13,122 bases of DNA, from positions 1-13,122 of the forward strand of contig CAJTVI010000069.1 in assembly GCA_910579545.1 (NCBI GenBank), in the 5' to 3' direction. This document shows positions 1-5,906 of the stretch, in pieces; position 1 is the first letter of the stretch, and the number at the start of each line of letters is the position of its first letter. The notes under the pieces are model-generated. The model did no database searches. It saw only the letters and a program-made list of their open reading frames with translations, and had not been told where the DNA came from. Position numbers and translations under genes: made by a program. The DNA comes from an uncultured Oscillospiraceae bacterium (GTDB lineage: Bacteria > Bacillota > Clostridia > Oscillospirales > Ruminococcaceae).

Positions 1-49
1 TTGGCTACGAACCAAAAGGTCGGGGGTTCGAATCCCTTTCAGCGCACCA
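1..49 (+). tRNA. tRNA-Arg(ACG), 3' part only
   Basis: The window opens inside this gene. Visible are a 4-bp part of the anticodon stem (TTGG/CCAA) around the 7-base loop CTACGAA, which gives anticodon ACG (Arg, CGU/CGC/CGA after A-to-I editing). A short variable loop follows, then a T arm with the loop TTCGAAT, the acceptor strand TCAGCGC, discriminator A and an encoded CCA at 47-49. The 5' half (acceptor strand and D arm) lies before base 1. The identification is firm; only the start is missing. Confidence 0.93.
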
Positions 50-97
50 AAAAAACGCAGGCATCCGTAAAAAATGGATGCCTGCGCTTTTATTTTT
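50..97 (+). terminator. Rho-independent terminator of tRNA-Arg
   Basis: A perfect 11-bp stem (CGCAGGCATCC at 56-66 with GGATGCCTGCG at 76-86) encloses a 9-base A-rich loop and is followed by a T-rich run at 88-97. An A-tract lies before the stem at 50-55, so the structure could also stop transcription arriving on the - strand. It lies directly after the CCA of tRNA-Arg. Confidence 0.92.
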
Positions 98-227
98 CCC
101 AGCCCTGCGGGCTGGCCGCCCAGCGCCGCGGCCCTGGTCAGGGCCAAAACCAGCCCAAAGCGCACCCGGCCCGGCGGGCATGATCTCAAAAGGGCAACCA
201 TAAAGGCAAACCGCCCCCCGCAAAGAC

Positions 228-264
228 AAAAAAGCCTTGGACCCGCGGGGATCCAAGGCTTTTT
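228..264 (-). terminator. Rho-independent terminator of the tRNA-Ser pair (bidirectional)
   Basis: An 8-bp GC-rich stem (GCCTTGGA at 234-241 with TCCAAGGC at 252-259) is flanked by AAAAAA on the left and TTTTT on the right. Read on the - strand it sits just after the CCA of tRNA-Ser(GCU) and ends in a T run, so it should end the tRNA-Ser transcript. The symmetry allows termination from both sides. No gene is seen between 98 and 227. Confidence 0.9.
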
Positions 265-266
265 CT

Positions 267-357
267 TGGCGGAGAAGGAGGGATTTGAACCCTCGCGCCG
301 GTTTCCCGACCTACGCCCTTAGCAGGGGCGCCTCTTCGACCTCTTGAGTACTTCTCC
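267..357 (-). tRNA. tRNA-Ser(GCU)
   Basis: This is a class II tRNA of 91 nt. On the - strand it starts GGAGAAG at 357. The anticodon stem CGCCC/GGGCG encloses the loop CTGCTAA, giving anticodon GCU, which reads AGC and AGU. A long variable arm follows, then a T arm with GGTTCAAAT, the matching acceptor strand CTTCTCC, discriminator G and an encoded CCA (267-269). It is 46 bp downstream of tRNA-Ser(UGA) and probably co-transcribed with it from the promoter at 533-561. Confidence 0.96.
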
Positions 358-403
358 AGAGCAAAGTGTGTAAAGGTAATTCGGTTGTAGGCAGGCCCTA
401 AGA

Positions 404-490
404 TGGCGGAGAGGGTGGGATTCGAACCCACGGCCCTTGCGGGTCACTGGTTTTCAAGACCAGCTCCTTAAACCACTCGGACACCTCTCC
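404..490 (-). tRNA. tRNA-Ser(UGA)
   Basis: This is a class II tRNA of 87 nt. On the - strand it starts GGAGAGG at 490. The anticodon stem CTGGT/ACCAG encloses CTTGAAA, giving anticodon UGA. It has the long variable arm typical of serine tRNAs, a T loop GGTTCGAAT and an encoded CCA at 404-406. It is the promoter-proximal gene of a two-tRNA unit. Confidence 0.96.
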
Positions 491-532
491 CCAGTGGGCG
501 CCCCCGCTCCGCCGTGCAGGAGTGCGTACATT

Positions 533-561
533 AGTGTACCATATTGAAAAGGGGCTGTCAA
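533..561 (-). promoter_or_regulatory. Sigma-A promoter for the tRNA-Ser pair
   Basis: On the - strand there is a perfect -35 box TTGACA (rc of 556-561), a 17-bp spacer and the -10 box TACACT (rc of 533-538). It points at tRNA-Ser(UGA), whose 5' end is about 40 bp downstream. A consensus promoter with no coding sequence around it fits a strongly expressed stable RNA. Confidence 0.85.
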
Positions 562-914
562 GCAATTTTGCGATGGGCGAACGCTCAAAAAAGCCAAAAC
601 AAAATGCCCGCGCGTCCCCAAAAGAAGAGAACGGCAGACAAAGCCGCTGGGCAGGCATGGGCACTGCATGGGAGATGCGCGGTACAAAGCAATGGGCCCG
701 CCGCCCCGCAGAGACCGCCCCATCAAGGCCAACCCACAGGATGAAGCTGGTTGAGGCGAGCGCCGGCCTCAAATCCGCGGAGGATCACCCCATCAAGGCC
801 CGCCCGCAGGGCCGGCCCTTCCAAGAACCGCCCCCGCAGAGGCCGCCCCGCGAATATCACCCTGTAAAGGTCCCTCCACAGGCCGCAAAGGCCGCACTGC
901 GCTGCGGCCGGCCG
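562..914. other. 353-bp stretch without a convincing gene
   Basis: No open frame here has a ribosome binding site together with plausible protein composition. The long + frame through 522-1202 is Arg/Pro/Gln-rich and antisense to the membrane-protein gene. The stretch contains short imperfect direct repeats (listed separately) and would be the 3' region of the - strand gene at 915-1184. I see no T-tract terminator in it. Confidence 0.5.
704..849. repeat. Interleaved short direct repeats
   Basis: Two repeat types occur twice each. The 13-mer CCCCATCAAGGCC is at 718-730 and 788-800. The 18-mer CCCCGCAGAGACCGCCCC at 704-721 recurs with one mismatch at 832-849. The order is 18-mer, 13-mer, 13-mer, 18-mer, and the first two overlap slightly. 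They lie in the untranslated region downstream of the small membrane-protein gene. No function is known to me. Confidence 0.6.
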
Positions 915-1184
915 TCAGGCGGCGCGCAGCCCCTGCCGGCGGCGCTTGCAGGGCTGCGGGCAGGCATCCCGCACCGCCTGCCTGCGCCGGGGCGGCGCCG
1001 AGAGGGCGTGCAGCATGCAAACCAGCCCATACAGGCCGCCCGCCAAAAGGGCCAGGACGCAAACGCCGGACAGAGGGGAAAGCCCCCCCTCAAACATGGC
1101 GCCCAGCACCATCATGCCCCCCAAAAGCACCAGCAGCGCGGCCGAGCGTACCAGGGTGTTCAAAAACGCTTTTATTGTTTTCAT
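915..1184 (-). CDS. Small two-helix membrane protein, unknown function
   Basis: This is an 89-residue protein. The ATG at 1184 is chosen because AGGAGG lies 8 nt upstream; a longer frame starts at 1262 but has no such site. A short basic/amphipathic N-terminus (MKTIKAF) is followed by two hydrophobic segments at roughly residues 14-32 and 38-60. The tail is Arg/Lys-rich with two cysteines, and the positive charge suggests it stays in the cytoplasm. I do not recognise a family. The gene is divergent from the HTH/S24 repressor, and its promoter (1292-1320) is crowded with the same half-sites, so it is probably controlled by that repressor. A role in the envelope or as a small regulator of a membrane partner would be a guess. 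Confidence 0.7.
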   Translation of the reverse strand: MKTIKAFLNTLVRSAALLVLLGGMMVLGAMFEGGLSPLSGVCVLALLAGGLYGLVCMLHALSAPPRRRQAVRDACPQPCKRRRQGLRAA

Positions 1185-1279
1185 TGCCACAACCTCCTCT
1201 GATCGCCCAAAACGCCCCGCAAAACAGTGGCCGGCGCGGGCTGGCCCGCATGGGCCGCCCAACTTTACAACGCCAAAAA

Positions 1280-1378
1280 GTTGTTGTACTTAGAATAATA
1301 CAACTAATGGTTGTTGTCAAGAGGGAATTACAACTTTTTTTACAAATTTTGCCTTTACAATTACTACAAAAGGTTGTA
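1280..1378. promoter_or_regulatory. Cluster of GTTGTA/TACAAC operator half-sites
   Basis: Within 100 bp of the divergent promoter region there are GTTGTA at 1283-1288 and 1373-1378, TACAAC at 1299-1304 and 1329-1334, and overlapping GTTGT at 1310-1314 and 1313-1317. Some form inverted pairs: ACAAC-5-GTTGT at 1300-1314, and GTTGTA-10-TACAAC at 1283-1304. The right-most half-site overlaps the -10 box of the repressor promoter. The inferred ligand is the HTH/S24 protein encoded next door, acting on both its own gene and the divergent one. Confidence 0.65.
1292..1320 (-). promoter_or_regulatory. Sigma-A promoter of the small membrane-protein gene
   Basis: On the - strand: TTGACA (rc of 1315-1320), a 17-bp spacer, then TATTCT (rc of 1292-1297). 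The spacer itself contains the palindrome ACAACTAATGGTTGT (1300-1314), so a protein bound there would block RNA polymerase. Confidence 0.8.
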
Positions 1379-1382
1379 TAAT
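1354..1382 (+). promoter_or_regulatory. Sigma-A promoter of the HTH/S24 repressor gene
   Basis: TTTACA at 1354-1359, a 17-bp spacer and a perfect TATAAT at 1377-1382. The GTTGTA half-site at 1373-1378 overlaps the -10 box, consistent with negative autoregulation. The leader to the GTG start is about 80 nt. It is the only consensus + strand promoter I find before the long run of + strand genes. Confidence 0.85.
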
Positions 1383-1468
1383 GATGCCAAACTCAAGCGG
1401 CAGCAAAAAATGTTCCCGGGCGGCTTTTTGCCGGCTGCAAAATGCATCAGGAAGGGAGAGGGCGCTCT

Positions 1469-2077
1469 GTGTTCAGCGAGCGGTTAAAAGACCTGCGCAA
1501 GCAAAAGGGGCTCAGCCAGGGGGCGCTTTCGGCGCGGCTGGGGGTCACCCAGCAGGCGGTGGGCAAGTGGGAGACCGGGCGCTCCACCCCGGATCCGGCC
1601 ACCGTGGCCCGGCTGGCCGAGTTGCTGGGCACCACGGCCGACGACCTGCTGGGGGTTGCGGCCCAGCGGCTGGGCGGGCCGGTGGGCAGCTATGCCGAAA
1701 GCCCGGTGCCGGTGGTGGGCACGGTGCGCGCCGGGTATGGCGCGCTGGCCTTTGAGGAGGATTACGGCACCGAGATGGCCCCGGTCAAGGATCCCGCCAA
1801 CTACTTTTACCTGATCGTAAAGGGCGACAGCATGGAGCCCCGCATCCACGACGGCGACTATGCGCTGGTGCGTCGGCAGCCCACCCTCTCCAACGGCGAG
1901 TTGGGGGTCATGGTATTCGGCGAGGGGGAGGGCACCTTAAAGCGGTATCTGCAGCGGGGCAACGCGGTGGTGCTCCAGCCCTTTAACCCGGAGTATGAGG
2001 AAGTAGTCATCCGCGGCGAGGAACTCAACGATCTGTACATCATCGGCAAGGTGGTCGAGACCAAAACCAAGTGGTGA
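1469..2077 (+). CDS. XRE-family HTH / S24 peptidase repressor (LexA/CI-like)
   Basis: This is a 202-residue transcriptional repressor with a self-cleavage domain. I prefer the GTG at 1469, about 7 nt after the GGAAGGGAGAGG site; an in-frame ATG at 1442 lies upstream of that site. Residues 2-56 form a Cro/CI-type helix-turn-helix (LSQGALSARLGVTQQAVGKW). The C-terminal half is an S24 domain with an Ala88-Gly89 cleavage-site candidate (VRAGYG), nucleophile Ser121 in GDSM and Lys148 in GTLKRY, so the Ser/Lys dyad is intact. Family knowledge: such proteins cleave themselves when RecA is activated by DNA damage, which relieves repression. It lies 109 bp upstream of a putative DNA repair gene pair and is divergent from a small membrane-protein gene. 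It is not canonical LexA, whose DNA-binding domain is a winged helix. A phage-remnant origin is possible but no phage genes are near. Confidence 0.9.
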   Translation: MFSERLKDLRKQKGLSQGALSARLGVTQQAVGKWETGRSTPDPATVARLAELLGTTADDLLGVAAQRLGGPVGSYAESPVPVVGTVRAGYGALAFEEDYGTEMAPVKDPANYFYLIVKGDSMEPRIHDGDYALVRRQPTLSNGELGVMVFGEGEGTLKRYLQRGNAVVLQPFNPEYEEVVIRGEELNDLYIIGKVVETKTKW

Positions 2078-2186
2078 GCCCGGCTTTTTAGCGGTTGTCC
2101 GCTGCGCGGCCCGCGGCCGGTTCCGGCCGCCCTGCCATCCGGCTGCAAGGGACCCTTTTCCTGCGCAGCCATAAGGAGGGCCGCGG

Positions 2187-3596
2187 ATGGAACTTGAGCA
2201 AAAACTGGCCATTTTGGCCGACAGCGCTAAATACGACGTTGCCTGCACCTCCAGCGGGTCGGCCCGCGCCGGGGCGCGTGGGCATCTTGGCAGCTGCTTT
2301 GCGCCCGGCATCTGCCACGCCTTTTCGGCGGATGGGCGCTGCATCTCCCTTTTAAAGGTGCTGCTTACCAACGTATGCGTTTACGATTGCAGCTACTGCG
2401 TCAACCGCCGCTCCAACGACCTGCCCCGGGCCGCCTTTACCCCGCGGGAGCTGGCCGGGCTGACCATCCAGTTTTACCGCCGCAACTACATCGAGGGGCT
2501 GTTTTTGTCCAGCGCGGTGATGAAAAGCCCGGACGACACAATGGAGCGGATGATCGCTGCCCTGCGGATCCTGCGGCAGGAATACCGGTTTTTGGGCTAT
2601 GTGCACGCCAAGACCATCCCGGGGGCCTCCCCCGGGCTCGTGGAGCAGCTGGGGCTGCTGGCCGACCGGCTGAGCGTCAACATCGAACTGCCCAGCGAGC
2701 GCAGCCTTGGCCTGCTTGCGCCGGACAAGAAAAAGCCGGCGATCTTAGGCCCGATGGGGCAGATTGCCCAGCGGGGCCGGCAGGGCCGGGAGGAGCTGGC
2801 CCTTTACCGGGCCGCGCCCCGCTTTGCGCCCGCCGGCCAGAGCACCCAGATGATCGTGGGCGCAAGCCCCGAGACCGACCGGCAGATCGTGGGCCTGGCC
2901 GAGGGCCTTTACCGAAAATTTGCGCTGCGGCGGGTGTTTTTTTCGGCCTACCTGCCGGTGTCCAACGACCGGCGGCTGCCCGCGCCGGACACCCCGCCGC
3001 CCCTTTTGCGGGAGCACCGGCTCTACCAGGCCGATTGGCTGCTGCGCTTTTACCATTTTTCGGCCGGCGAACTGCTCAGCGAAACCGAGCCCAACTTCAG
3101 CCCCTACCTGGATCCCAAGTGCGGCTGGGCGGTGCGCAACCTGCACCGGTTCCCGGTGGACGTGAACACCGCGCCCCGGGCCGAACTGCTGCGGGTGCCG
3201 GGCATCGGCCCCAAAAGCGCCGACCGCATCTGCATCGCCCGCCAGAATGGCCGGCTGGGCATCCCGGAACTGCGCCGCATCGGGGTGGTGCTCAAAAGGG
3301 CGCAGTATTTTATTGTCTGCCAGGGCTTTACCGGCGCGCGGGGGGCCGGCCGGCAGGCGGTGGCCCGCGCGCTGCTGGATCCCGCCGCCTTTGAGACCGG
3401 CGGCGAGCAGCTGAGCCTTTTTTCGGCGCCGGAGCAGCCCAGCCTGCCGGCGGTGGCTGCGCCGGTTTCGCCTGTCCGACCGCTGGCCCGGCTTGCGCCC
3501 GAGATCGGGCAGCTGGCGGCGGGCGGCATGGCCCCGGACCAGGCGGCCCGCACCGTGCGGGCCGAGGCCGAGCGGCAGATCGCCCGCCGGCTGTAA
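2187..3596 (+). CDS. Putative DNA modification/repair radical SAM protein with helix-hairpin-helix
   Basis: This is a 469-residue radical S-adenosylmethionine enzyme of the TIGR03916 type. The ATG at 2187 follows AAGGAGGG with 6-nt spacing. The [4Fe-4S] cluster motif CX3CX2C is Cys64, Cys68 and Cys71 (CVYDCSYC). Four more cysteines (20, 37, 43, 52) precede it. A tandem-helix DNA-binding segment lies at about 324-380 with the hairpin LLRVPGIGPKSA at 334-345, and residues 390-469 are an Ala/Pro/Arg-rich tail. The HhH domain suggests the substrate is DNA, or a DNA-bound base or lesion, but the reaction is unknown. The usual partner, a DUF4130 protein, follows immediately. The upstream S24 repressor suggests induction by DNA damage (inference). 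Confidence 0.88.
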   Translation: MELEQKLAILADSAKYDVACTSSGSARAGARGHLGSCFAPGICHAFSADGRCISLLKVLLTNVCVYDCSYCVNRRSNDLPRAAFTPRELAGLTIQFYRRNYIEGLFLSSAVMKSPDDTMERMIAALRILRQEYRFLGYVHAKTIPGASPGLVEQLGLLADRLSVNIELPSERSLGLLAPDKKKPAILGPMGQIAQRGRQGREELALYRAAPRFAPAGQSTQMIVGASPETDRQIVGLAEGLYRKFALRRVFFSAYLPVSNDRRLPAPDTPPPLLREHRLYQADWLLRFYHFSAGELLSETEPNFSPYLDPKCGWAVRNLHRFPVDVNTAPRAELLRVPGIGPKSADRICIARQNGRLGIPELRRIGVVLKRAQYFIVCQGFTGARGAGRQAVARALLDPAAFETGGEQLSLFSAPEQPSLPAVAAPVSPVRPLARLAPEIGQLAAGGMAPDQAARTVRAEAERQIARRL

Positions 3597-3829
3597 GCCG
3601 GCGTTTTGCGGGCAGGGCCGCTCCTGCCGCGGCAGCTGGCCTGCCGGTATGCCGCCCTTTGCCGATAGATGAATTTGGCGCATGGAAATACGGTTTTGCC
3701 GCGCCTGTCCCCGCATGGCAGACGGCCTGTCACGATCTGCTGGGCTGTTTTGCCATGCCGCCAGCCTCAGCCCGCCTGTTGGGCCGGTACACGCGGTTTG
3801 CGCGATCCCAAAGCAAGGGGGCGGCCTGT

Positions 3830-4606
3830 TTGGAGGTTTTGTATCAATACGACGGCAGCTTTGCCGGCTTTTTGTGCTGCGTGTTTGAGGCGGTGGCCCG
3901 CAGGGAACGGCCGTTTGGCGTGTTTGCCGAGGACGCCGCCCCCGCCACCCTCTTTGAGAGCCGTCAGATCCCCACCGACCCGCAGCGGGCCGGCCGGGTG
4001 TACGCCAGCCTGCGCAAAAAACTGAGCTACCGGGCCGAGGAGCTGGTGCGCTATGGCTTTTTGCACGCCTCGCCCCAAAAGGAGACCGCCCTTTTGCAGT
4101 TTTTGCTCTTTGCCTACGCGGCCGAGCGGCGGGGCCTGAGCGCCTGCCGGATGCCGGGGCACGAGGCGGTGGCCCCGGTGCTGGCCATGGAGCGGCAGGT
4201 GACCCACGAGGCCCATCAGCTCACCGGGTTTATCCGGTTTGCCCAGTGCGGCGGGGTGCTGGGCGCGCGGATCAGCCCCAAGCACGACGTGCTGCCGCTG
4301 CTGCGGGGACACTTTTGCGACCGCTACCCGGACGAGGACTTCCTGATCGTGGACGAGCCCCGCCGCGCCGCCCTCTGGTATCCCGGCCGGCAGGGCGGGC
4401 GGGCCCGGCTGCTGGAGCTGGCGGGGGAGTTTTGCTTCCCGGAGCCGGACCCGGAGGAGGCGGCGCTGCAGGCCATGTGGAAGACCTTTTACAAGACCAT
4501 CTCGATCCGGGCGCGGGAAAACCCCCGCTGCCGCCGGAACCTCTGCCCCAAGCGGTACTGGGAGAACATGCTGGAGATGCAGGACGCGCTGAACGGCCGG
4601 GGATAA
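3830..4606 (+). CDS. DUF4130 protein, putative DNA repair partner (TIGR03915-like)
   Basis: This is a protein of about 258 residues of the 'probable DNA metabolism' family that accompanies TIGR03916 radical SAM proteins. The chosen start is TTG at 3830, 8 nt after AAGGGGG. It gives the N-terminus MEVLYQYDGSF, matching the family's normal beginning (YLYDGSFEGFL-like). The frame is open further upstream (TTG 3659, ATG 3755), but those starts lack a good ribosome site and add residues foreign to the family. The DUF4130 region fills the C-terminal part, with PDEDFLIVDEPRRAALWYPG and a conserved-looking basic end (WKTFYKTISIRARENPRCRR). The catalytic residues are not established. The reaction is unknown; co-occurrence with the radical SAM/HhH protein points to the same pathway. 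Confidence 0.85.
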   Translation: MEVLYQYDGSFAGFLCCVFEAVARRERPFGVFAEDAAPATLFESRQIPTDPQRAGRVYASLRKKLSYRAEELVRYGFLHASPQKETALLQFLLFAYAAERRGLSACRMPGHEAVAPVLAMERQVTHEAHQLTGFIRFAQCGGVLGARISPKHDVLPLLRGHFCDRYPDEDFLIVDEPRRAALWYPGRQGGRARLLELAGEFCFPEPDPEEAALQAMWKTFYKTISIRARENPRCRRNLCPKRYWENMLEMQDALNGRG

Positions 4607-4756
4607 AGCCGCGCCGCGCCGGCTTGGCCGTTTGCCGCAGCGGGCATAAAACAGCGGGCCGGCGTGCCCGCAATCGCCCGCGCCGTCCCACGGTCTTTTT
4701 TCCAGCCCCGCGGGCGCAAAACAGCGGCAGAATGCCTAATGATGGGAGGGCTTTTG

Positions 4757-5194
4757 ATGCGCGACCCCGAAGCGACCCTTGGCAAGCTGATCGACAAGGC
4801 GGGCACAGCCTTTTTGTGCTATCTGGACGGGGACGGCTTCCCGGTGACCCGGGCGATGCTGCCGCCCCGGGAGCGGCAGGGCATCCGCAGGTTCTGGTTT
4901 ACCACCAACACCACCTCCAACAAGGTGCAGTCCCTTTTATGGGATGGACGCTCCAGCGTCTATTTTGTGGACAAGCGGTTTTACCGCGGGGTCAGCTTTG
5001 CGGGCTATGTGCAGGTGCTGTGCGACCCCGAAACCAAACGGCGGATCTGGCGCGAGGGGGACGACCGCTTTTATCCGGGCGGCGTGGAGGACCCCGATTA
5101 CTGTGTGCTCTGCTTTACGGCAGAAAAAATACGGTATTACAGCAATTTTAAATCCCAGGACCTGCTTTTGCCGCCGGAGCAGCAAGACGGCTGA
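4757..5194 (+). CDS. Pyridoxamine 5'-phosphate oxidase-like flavoprotein
   Basis: This is a 145-residue protein with the split-barrel flavin-binding fold. The ATG at 4757 is 6 nt after GGGAGGG; the frame continues upstream to 4664 without a ribosome site. The segments TRAMLPP, FWFTTNTTSNKVQSL and KRFYRGVSFAGYVQVLCD are typical of 'general stress protein 26'/PPOX-like proteins: a strand that contacts FMN, an SxK-type turn, and a strand with aromatic residues. Family members bind FMN or F420 and act in stress or redox chemistry; the substrate here is unknown. It is 150 bp after the DUF4130 gene, with no consensus promoter between them, so it may belong to the same transcript. Confidence 0.82.
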   Translation: MRDPEATLGKLIDKAGTAFLCYLDGDGFPVTRAMLPPRERQGIRRFWFTTNTTSNKVQSLLWDGRSSVYFVDKRFYRGVSFAGYVQVLCDPETKRRIWREGDDRFYPGGVEDPDYCVLCFTAEKIRYYSNFKSQDLLLPPEQQDG

Positions 5195-5232
5195 GCCGGC
5201 CCTTGCAGGACACAAAAACGCGGCGGTACCTT

Positions 5233-5283
5233 AAAAGGCAAAAAAGGCCAAAGCAAAAAAGACCAAAGCAAAAAGGCCAAAGC
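5233..5283 (+). repeat. Short tandem repeat, 14-15 bp unit
   Basis: Three consecutive units of AAAAAGGCCAAAGC (5241-5254; 5255-5269 with one extra A and one G-to-A change; 5270-5283) follow a partial unit at 5233-5239. The A-rich tract stands out against the GC-rich surroundings. It sits 35 bp upstream of the EamA gene start. It could affect expression by repeat-number change or curvature, but nothing in the sequence proves that. Confidence 0.75.
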
Positions 5284-5318
5284 GGGCCGGGCCCGCCGCG
5301 GGCAGGAGATGACGCAGT

Positions 5319-5732
5319 ATGTGGGCTGTTTTTGCGGTGCTGAGCGCGGTGTTCGCCGCGCTCACCTCCGTCTTGGCCAAGGTGGGCATCGAGGGGGTCA
5401 ACTCCACCCTCGCCACCGCCCTGCGCACGGTGGTGGTGCTGGCCATGGCCTGGGGCATGGTGTTTTTGACCGGCGCCGGGGCCGGGCTGGGATCCATCAG
5501 CCGCAAAAGCTGGCTGTTTTTGGTGCTCTCCGGCCTTGCCACCGGGGCGTCCTGGCTCTGCTATTACCGGGCCCTCCAGCTGGGCACGGTCTCCAAGGTG
5601 GTTCCCATCGACAAACTGAGCGTGGTGTTTACCCTGCTGCTGGCCTTTGTGTTTTTGCACGAGCAGGTCACGCCGCGCTCGGCGGTCGGCTGCGCGCTGA
5701 TCGCGGCCGGCACCCTGCTGATGGTGCTGTAA
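5319..5732 (+). CDS. EamA/DMT-superfamily transporter, single-domain (half-size)
   Basis: This is a 137-residue integral membrane protein with one EamA repeat of about five helices: roughly residues 1-21, 29-52, 64-85, 93-112 and 118-137. Most DMT transporters have ten helices made of two such repeats, so this one must act as a dimer, in the manner of EmrE-type proteins. The segment WLCYYRALQLGTVSKVVPIDKLSVV is the family signature region (helix 3 end to helix 4). The ATG at 5319 has GGAG 10 nt upstream, a slightly long spacing. The substrate is unknown; drug/metabolite export or amino-acid-like efflux is typical. The gene appears complete, not truncated: it ends in the C-terminal helix and a stop. 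Confidence 0.85.
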   Translation: MWAVFAVLSAVFAALTSVLAKVGIEGVNSTLATALRTVVVLAMAWGMVFLTGAGAGLGSISRKSWLFLVLSGLATGASWLCYYRALQLGTVSKVVPIDKLSVVFTLLLAFVFLHEQVTPRSAVGCALIAAGTLLMVL

Positions 5733-5818
5733 GGCTGGGCCGCGGCCAATAGGCCGGAGCGCGCGCCAACAGGGGATCGCGGGCGCTTGCCCGGCTTGCG
5801 AAGGAATGAAAAAACAGG

Positions 5819-5882
5819 CGCCCCCGGCCCGCGGCCGGGGGCGGGACAATGCCCGCCCGAGAGACCAAGGGCGGGACAATGC
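5819..5882 (+). repeat. GC-rich hairpin plus direct repeat in the DUF1835 gene leader
   Basis: A perfect 11-bp stem with a 3-base loop (CGCCCCCGGCC / GGCCGGGGGCG, about 5820-5844) is followed by two copies of GGGCGGGACAATGC at 5839-5852 and 5869-5882, 30 bp apart. On the + strand no T run follows the stem. On the - strand the same hairpin is followed by CTGTTTTTTC and would look like a terminator, but no - strand gene leads into it. It lies 25 bp before the start codon of the next gene. Confidence 0.6.
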
Positions 5883-5906
5883 TCGACCAAAAGGGGAGGT
5901 GGGCGG

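Noticed and set aside
522..1202. 226-codon + strand frame across the tRNA promoter and the small membrane-protein gene
   Set aside because: Low-complexity Arg/Gln/Pro composition, starts inside a tRNA promoter and is antisense to a gene with a good ribosome site.
2375..3394. 339-codon + strand frame inside the radical SAM gene
   Set aside because: Its composition (Ala/Gly/Pro/Arg repeats) and complete overlap with a gene showing clear motifs mark it as a shadow frame.
3659..3829. Upstream start (TTG 3659 or ATG 3755) for the DUF4130 gene
   Set aside because: No ribosome site, and the added 25-57 residues precede the point where the family normally begins; TTG 3830 with AAGGGGG fits better. 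It cannot be fully excluded.
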